This document shows, in pieces, positions 5,973 through 8,171 of a stretch of DNA of 8,171 nucleotides (positions are counted from its first letter, which is position 1; each line of letters begins with the position of its first letter). The notes under the pieces are model-generated. The model was not told the origin of the DNA and did no database searches. It worked only from the letters and a program-made list of their open reading frames with translations. This stretch comes from Nitriliruptoraceae bacterium (GTDB lineage Bacteria > Actinomycetota > Nitriliruptoria > Nitriliruptorales > Nitriliruptoraceae), in NCBI GenBank assembly GCA_007118045.1, contig SKTG01000193.1:1-8171 (forward strand). The letters run 5' to 3'. The translations under genes and the position numbers were made by a program.

Positions 5973-6704
5973 ATGCGCGCGCTGTTCCTGCAGCACCACC
6001 CTGGCTCCGAGCCCGCCCTCGTCGGCGCAGCGCTCGAGCGCCGGGGCTTCCGGATCGAGCTGCCCGAGATGGCGACCTCGATCATCGACGGCACGTGGCG
6101 GGGCGCCTTCCCGGACGTGCGGGACTTCGACCTGGTCGTGCCGCTCGGCGCCGTCTTCTCGCTCAACGACCGTACGCAGGTCGGAACGTGGATCGACCGC
6201 GAGCTCGAGCTGCTCCGGGAGGCCGACCGACGGGGCATCCCCGTCCTCGGCATCTGCTTCGGCGCTCAGGCCCTGGCCGCGGCGCACGGTGGCCGGGTCA
6301 CGTCCCTGCAACGACCGCAGATCGGCTGGAGCGAGGTCGACAGCGATCGGCCGGACCTGATCCCCACCGGGCCCTGGATGCAGTGGCACTCGGACCGCGT
6401 CGAGATCCCGCCGGACGCGACCGAGCTCGCGCGCGACCAGGTGTGCCCACAGGCGTTCACGCTGCGCCGCAACCTGGCCGTGCAGTTCCACCCGGAGGTC
6501 ACCGAGGTCGAGATCGGCCACTGGCTCGCGCTCGCCGGTGCCGACGGCGGACACGCGCTGACCGACGACGCACCCGACCCGGAGCAGCTCCTCGCGGACA
6601 CCCGGGCCAACGCCGACCGGGCGGCCCGCGACGTGGACCGGCTGGTCGAGGGCTTCCTCACCGAGATCGCGGAGAGGCCGGTGACGCGCTCCCGGACCGG
6701 CTGA
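5973..6704 (+). CDS. Class I glutamine amidotransferase-like hydrolase (GMP-synthase-type GATase fold)
   Basis: A 243-residue protein with the class I GATase fold of the GuaA-type subfamily. The catalytic triad is visible: nucleophile Cys95 in GICFGAQ, and His173 with Glu175 in QFHPE. The family's WHSD motif is at 138-141. Such domains hydrolyse gamma-glutamyl amide bonds. No synthetase domain is fused and no partner synthase that would accept ammonia is nearby, so a stand-alone hydrolase is likely. Given the GS-like ligase in the neighbouring divergent operon, the inferred job is cleaving a gamma-glutamyl-amine or its oxidised product to glutamate plus the amine or acid, as proposed for TdnT, AtdA2 and (in a different subfamily) PuuD. 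ATG 5973 has GAGGAG 5 bases upstream. The last 50 or so residues are a charged helical extension beyond the core. It converges on the next gene with only 10 bp between stops. A generic amidotransferase role cannot be excluded. Confidence 0.88.
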   Translation: MRALFLQHHPGSEPALVGAALERRGFRIELPEMATSIIDGTWRGAFPDVRDFDLVVPLGAVFSLNDRTQVGTWIDRELELLREADRRGIPVLGICFGAQALAAAHGGRVTSLQRPQIGWSEVDSDRPDLIPTGPWMQWHSDRVEIPPDATELARDQVCPQAFTLRRNLAVQFHPEVTEVEIGHWLALAGADGGHALTDDAPDPEQLLADTRANADRAARDVDRLVEGFLTEIAERPVTRSRTG

Positions 6705-6714
6705 CCCGGCACGC

Positions 6715-7083
6715 TCAGCGCCCGGTGCGCCCGTCGGCGGTGAGCCGGCGCCACGCGACCGCCAGTGTCCGGGCCGTGACCACGGGTGGCGTCGCCGCGT
6801 CGAGTGCCAGGTTCGTCGGCAGCCTGCCGGCCTCGATCAGAGCAGCCAGGTGCGGTCGAGCGCTGGCGTGCAACGTCTCCCAGCCGTCGCGATCGTCCAG
6901 GTCGAGCCGCGCCGCCTCGTGCAGGAGGGCTCGCAGCCGAGCCGTGTCGGGTGGGCCATCGAGGAGCGCGGCGCCGGCCCGGCGCCGCTCGGGACGCTCG
7001 ATCGTGGTTCGGGTATCGATCGTGCTTCGGCTATCGATCGTGGGTCGGGTATCGGTCGTGGGTCGGGGGGTGGGTAGCAGCAT
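6715..7083 (-). CDS. Small hypothetical protein with hexapeptide-repeat N-terminus
   Basis: A 122-residue protein I do not recognise. It starts at ATG 7083 with GAGG 5 bases upstream, and ends 10 bp from the converging hydrolase stop. Residues 9-30 are a Thr/Asp/Arg-rich repeat of the form xTxDxR, coded by an 18-bp tandem repeat. A basic stretch (PERRR) follows, then a predicted helical domain (about 45-115), including ARLRALLHEAARLDLDDRDG and LAALIEAGRLP. There is no signal peptide, membrane segment, Cys or recognisable catalytic motif. The helical part has natural amino-acid composition and looks like a real protein, whereas its in-frame upstream extension across the regulator gene does not. 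It is divergent from the GlxA-type regulator and might be regulated by it. A spurious or decayed gene remains possible. Confidence 0.55.
   Translation of the reverse strand: MLLPTPRPTTDTRPTIDSRSTIDTRTTIERPERRRAGAALLDGPPDTARLRALLHEAARLDLDDRDGWETLHASARPHLAALIEAGRLPTNLALDAATPPVVTARTLAVAWRRLTADGRTGR
6997..7068 (-). repeat. 18-bp tandem repeat, four units, in frame
   Basis: Four 18-bp units run head to tail (6997-7014, 7015-7032, 7033-7050, 7051-7068). On the plus strand they approximate ATCGATCGTGGGTCGGGT, with a few differences per unit. Each unit encodes six residues on the minus strand (xTxDxR pattern), so copy-number change keeps the frame of the small hypothetical protein. The repeats carry ATCGAT/CGATCG palindromes and begin about 15 bases inside the coding region. 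Confidence 0.85.
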
Positions 7084-7245
7084 CGGGACCTCGCATCTCG
7101 GGTGCTCACACCGTGGCCCCGGGCCGGCCCGGTGGCGAGTGGCAGATATGCCACGTATCGGAAGGATCCTGCCACCCGTCGAGGAACCGCGTACGGTGCT
7201 CACCAGGACCGCGACGTGGCCCACGAGCCCCGAGGAGGCCCGGCC
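7084..7245. promoter_or_regulatory. Divergent control region with candidate GlxA-type regulator promoter
   Basis: A 162-bp gap between the small minus-strand gene and the regulator. CTGCCA (7169-7174) and TACGGT (7192-7197), 17 bases apart, form a plausible sigma70-type promoter for the regulator, with a leader of about 40 bases. AGGAGG (7233-7238), 7 bases before GTG 7246, is a strong ribosome-binding site. A perfect 14-bp GC palindrome, CCGGGCC/GGCCCGG, spans 7119-7132 and may be chance or structural. No clear promoter for the minus-strand gene was found. Confidence 0.5.
7132..7175. promoter_or_regulatory. Candidate operator: GTGGCA/TGCCAC half-sites
   Basis: A perfect inverted repeat GTGGCA (7139-7144), spacer GATA, TGCCAC (7149-7154). 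Another TGCCAC (7170-7175) starts 21 bp after the second arm, two helical turns on, and overlaps the candidate -35 box of the regulator. A near match GTGGCG lies at 7132-7137. This arrangement suits binding by a regulator that represses or activates its own gene. The link to the adjacent AraC-type protein is inference. Confidence 0.45.
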
Positions 7246-8171
7246 GTGACCACCCACACCCACCGCGTCGCCACGACGCTCTCCCCCGGCGCGAACCCCT
7301 TCGAGTTCTCCGTGGCGTGCGAGGTGTTCGGGCTGGCGCGGCCCGAGCTCGGTCCGCCGCTCTACGAGCACCGGCTCGTGGCCCGTGAGCGTCCCGTCGA
7401 GATCAACGGCGGCTGGCGCCTCGAGACCCCGCACGACCTGACCTCGCTGGCATGGGCGGACACGATCGTGGTCCCCGCCGGGCCCCGGGACCCCCATCCC
7501 GAGCTCGTGGCCGCGCTGCGCGCCGCGCATGGACGCGGGGCCCGGCTCGTGTCGTTCTGCTCGGGGGTCTTCGTCCTGGCGGCGGCCGGTGTCCTCGACG
7601 GGCTGACGGCCGCCACGCACTGGCTCTACGTGGACGAGCTGCGACGGCGCTACCCGGCCATCCACGTCGACGGCGAGGTGCTCTACGTCGACGAAGGCCA
7701 GGTGCTCACCTCGGCCGGTACCGCCGCCGCGATCGACCTCGCGCTGCACCTCGTCCGGACCGACCACGGTGCCGAGGCGGCGAACCAGGTCGCCAGACGC
7801 ATGATCGTGCCGCCCCACCGCGACGGCGGACAGGCCCAGTTCGCCCACTCGCCGGTCGCCCCCACCGTGGACGGGGACCCGCTCGCACCGGTCCTCGAGT
7901 GGATGCTCGAACACCTCGACCAGCCCGTCACCGTCGCGCAACTGGCCCGGATGGCCGTGATGAGCGAGCGCAGCTTCGCGCGGCGATTCGGCCAGCTGAC
8001 CGGCACCACCCCGTTGCGTTGGCTCCAGCACCAGCGGGTGGCCCGCGCACAGGAGCTGCTCGAGGTGACGGACCTGACCATCGAGGTGATCGCCCAACGC
8101 GTCGGCCTGGGCACGGCAGCCAACCTGCGCCAGCACTTCAGGCGAGCCACGGCGACGACCCCCGCCGCCTA
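7246..8171 (+). CDS. GlxA family transcriptional regulator (DJ-1/PfpI + AraC HTH), 3' end cut by window edge
   Basis: The frame is open from GTG 7246 to the window edge, with 308 residues visible; the stop is outside. The N-terminal DJ-1/PfpI-like domain (about 8-185) is the ligand-sensing part of this family and contains the nucleophile-elbow motif SFCSGVF with Cys105, followed by the family's typical THWLYVDELRRRYP and SAGTAAAIDLALHLV segments and MIVPPHRDGGQAQF. The C-terminal AraC-type DNA-binding domain has two helix-turn-helix units: VTVAQLARMAVMSERSFARR (228-247), and roughly TIEVIAQRVGLGTAANLRQHFRR (278-300). Usual family length is about 320, so only a short tail is missing. The start has AGGAGG 7 bases upstream. 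Characterised relatives regulate catabolism of amino acids and quaternary amines (ArgR, GbdR, CdhR in Pseudomonas), which fits the nearby amine-pathway candidates. Whether it controls those genes, the divergent small gene or only itself is not shown by sequence. Confidence 0.93.
   Translation, partial: MTTHTHRVATTLSPGANPFEFSVACEVFGLARPELGPPLYEHRLVARERPVEINGGWRLETPHDLTSLAWADTIVVPAGPRDPHPELVAALRAAHGRGARLVSFCSGVFVLAAAGVLDGLTAATHWLYVDELRRRYPAIHVDGEVLYVDEGQVLTSAGTAAAIDLALHLVRTDHGAEAANQVARRMIVPPHRDGGQAQFAHSPVAPTVDGDPLAPVLEWMLEHLDQPVTVAQLARMAVMSERSFARRFGQLTGTTPLRWLQHQRVARAQELLEVTDLTIEVIAQRVGLGTAANLRQHFRRATATTPAA

Noticed and set aside
5861..6253. N-terminal extension of the P450 by 131 codons
   Set aside because: It would overlap the divergent hydrolase, is Arg/Ser-rich, and ignores a good ribosome-binding site before ATG 5860.
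6715..8136. A 473-codon open frame on the minus strand covering the regulator
   Set aside because: Only its last 122 codons look like protein. The rest is antisense to a clear GlxA-family gene and is His/Gly/Arg-rich shadow sequence without recognisable motifs.
1..8171. RNA genes, CRISPR arrays, insertion sequences, attachment sites
   Set aside because: No tRNA-like or rRNA sequence, spaced repeats, transposase or terminal inverted repeats were seen by eye. Composition is even across the window, giving no sign of recent insertion.

Overview
The window is very GC-rich with strongly GC-biased third codon positions. Good ribosome-binding sites (GGAGG type) precede most genes and several starts are GTG, which fits a high-GC actinomycete-type bacterium. 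The species cannot be named from this sequence. The bias also opens long spurious reading frames antisense to nearly every real gene; these are left out.

Layout: (1) Positions 2-1626, plus strand: two overlapping genes of unknown function. The first is cut by the left edge. The second is an exported protein with a signal peptide and a PKD-like beta-sandwich motif. (2) Positions 1660-5860, minus strand: a co-directional block read as cytochrome P450, then a glutamine-synthetase-family ligase, then an aldehyde dehydrogenase. (3) Positions 5861-5972: a 112-bp divergent control region with an imperfect 22-bp palindrome. (4) Positions 5973-6704, plus strand: a class I glutamine-amidotransferase-like hydrolase. 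(5) Positions 6715-7083, minus strand: a small unrecognised protein whose N-terminus is coded by an 18-bp tandem repeat. (6) Positions 7084-7245: a second divergent control region with a candidate operator and promoter. (7) Positions 7246 to the right edge, plus strand: a GlxA-type regulator (DJ-1/PfpI plus AraC helix-turn-helix), cut just before its C-terminus.

How the genes may work together: a GS-like ligase next to a GATase-like hydrolase is the signature of amine catabolism through gamma-glutamyl intermediates, as in the E. coli Puu pathway, isopropylamine (Ipu) and aniline (TdnQ/TdnT, AtdA1/AtdA2) degradation. Here the oxidation step appears to be supplied by a P450 rather than a PuuB-like flavin oxidase, and the ALDH would oxidise the resulting aldehyde. 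P450 plus GS-like neighbours are also known from mycobacterial piperidine/pyrrolidine use. The inferred role is degradation of an amine, possibly cyclic or bulky, via gamma-glutamylation, P450 oxidation, aldehyde oxidation and hydrolysis. The GlxA-type regulator may control it, since relatives in this family often regulate amine or amino-acid catabolism. The substrate, the order of steps and the regulator-target link are all inference. No ferredoxin, ferredoxin reductase, transporter, RNA gene, CRISPR array or mobile element was seen.
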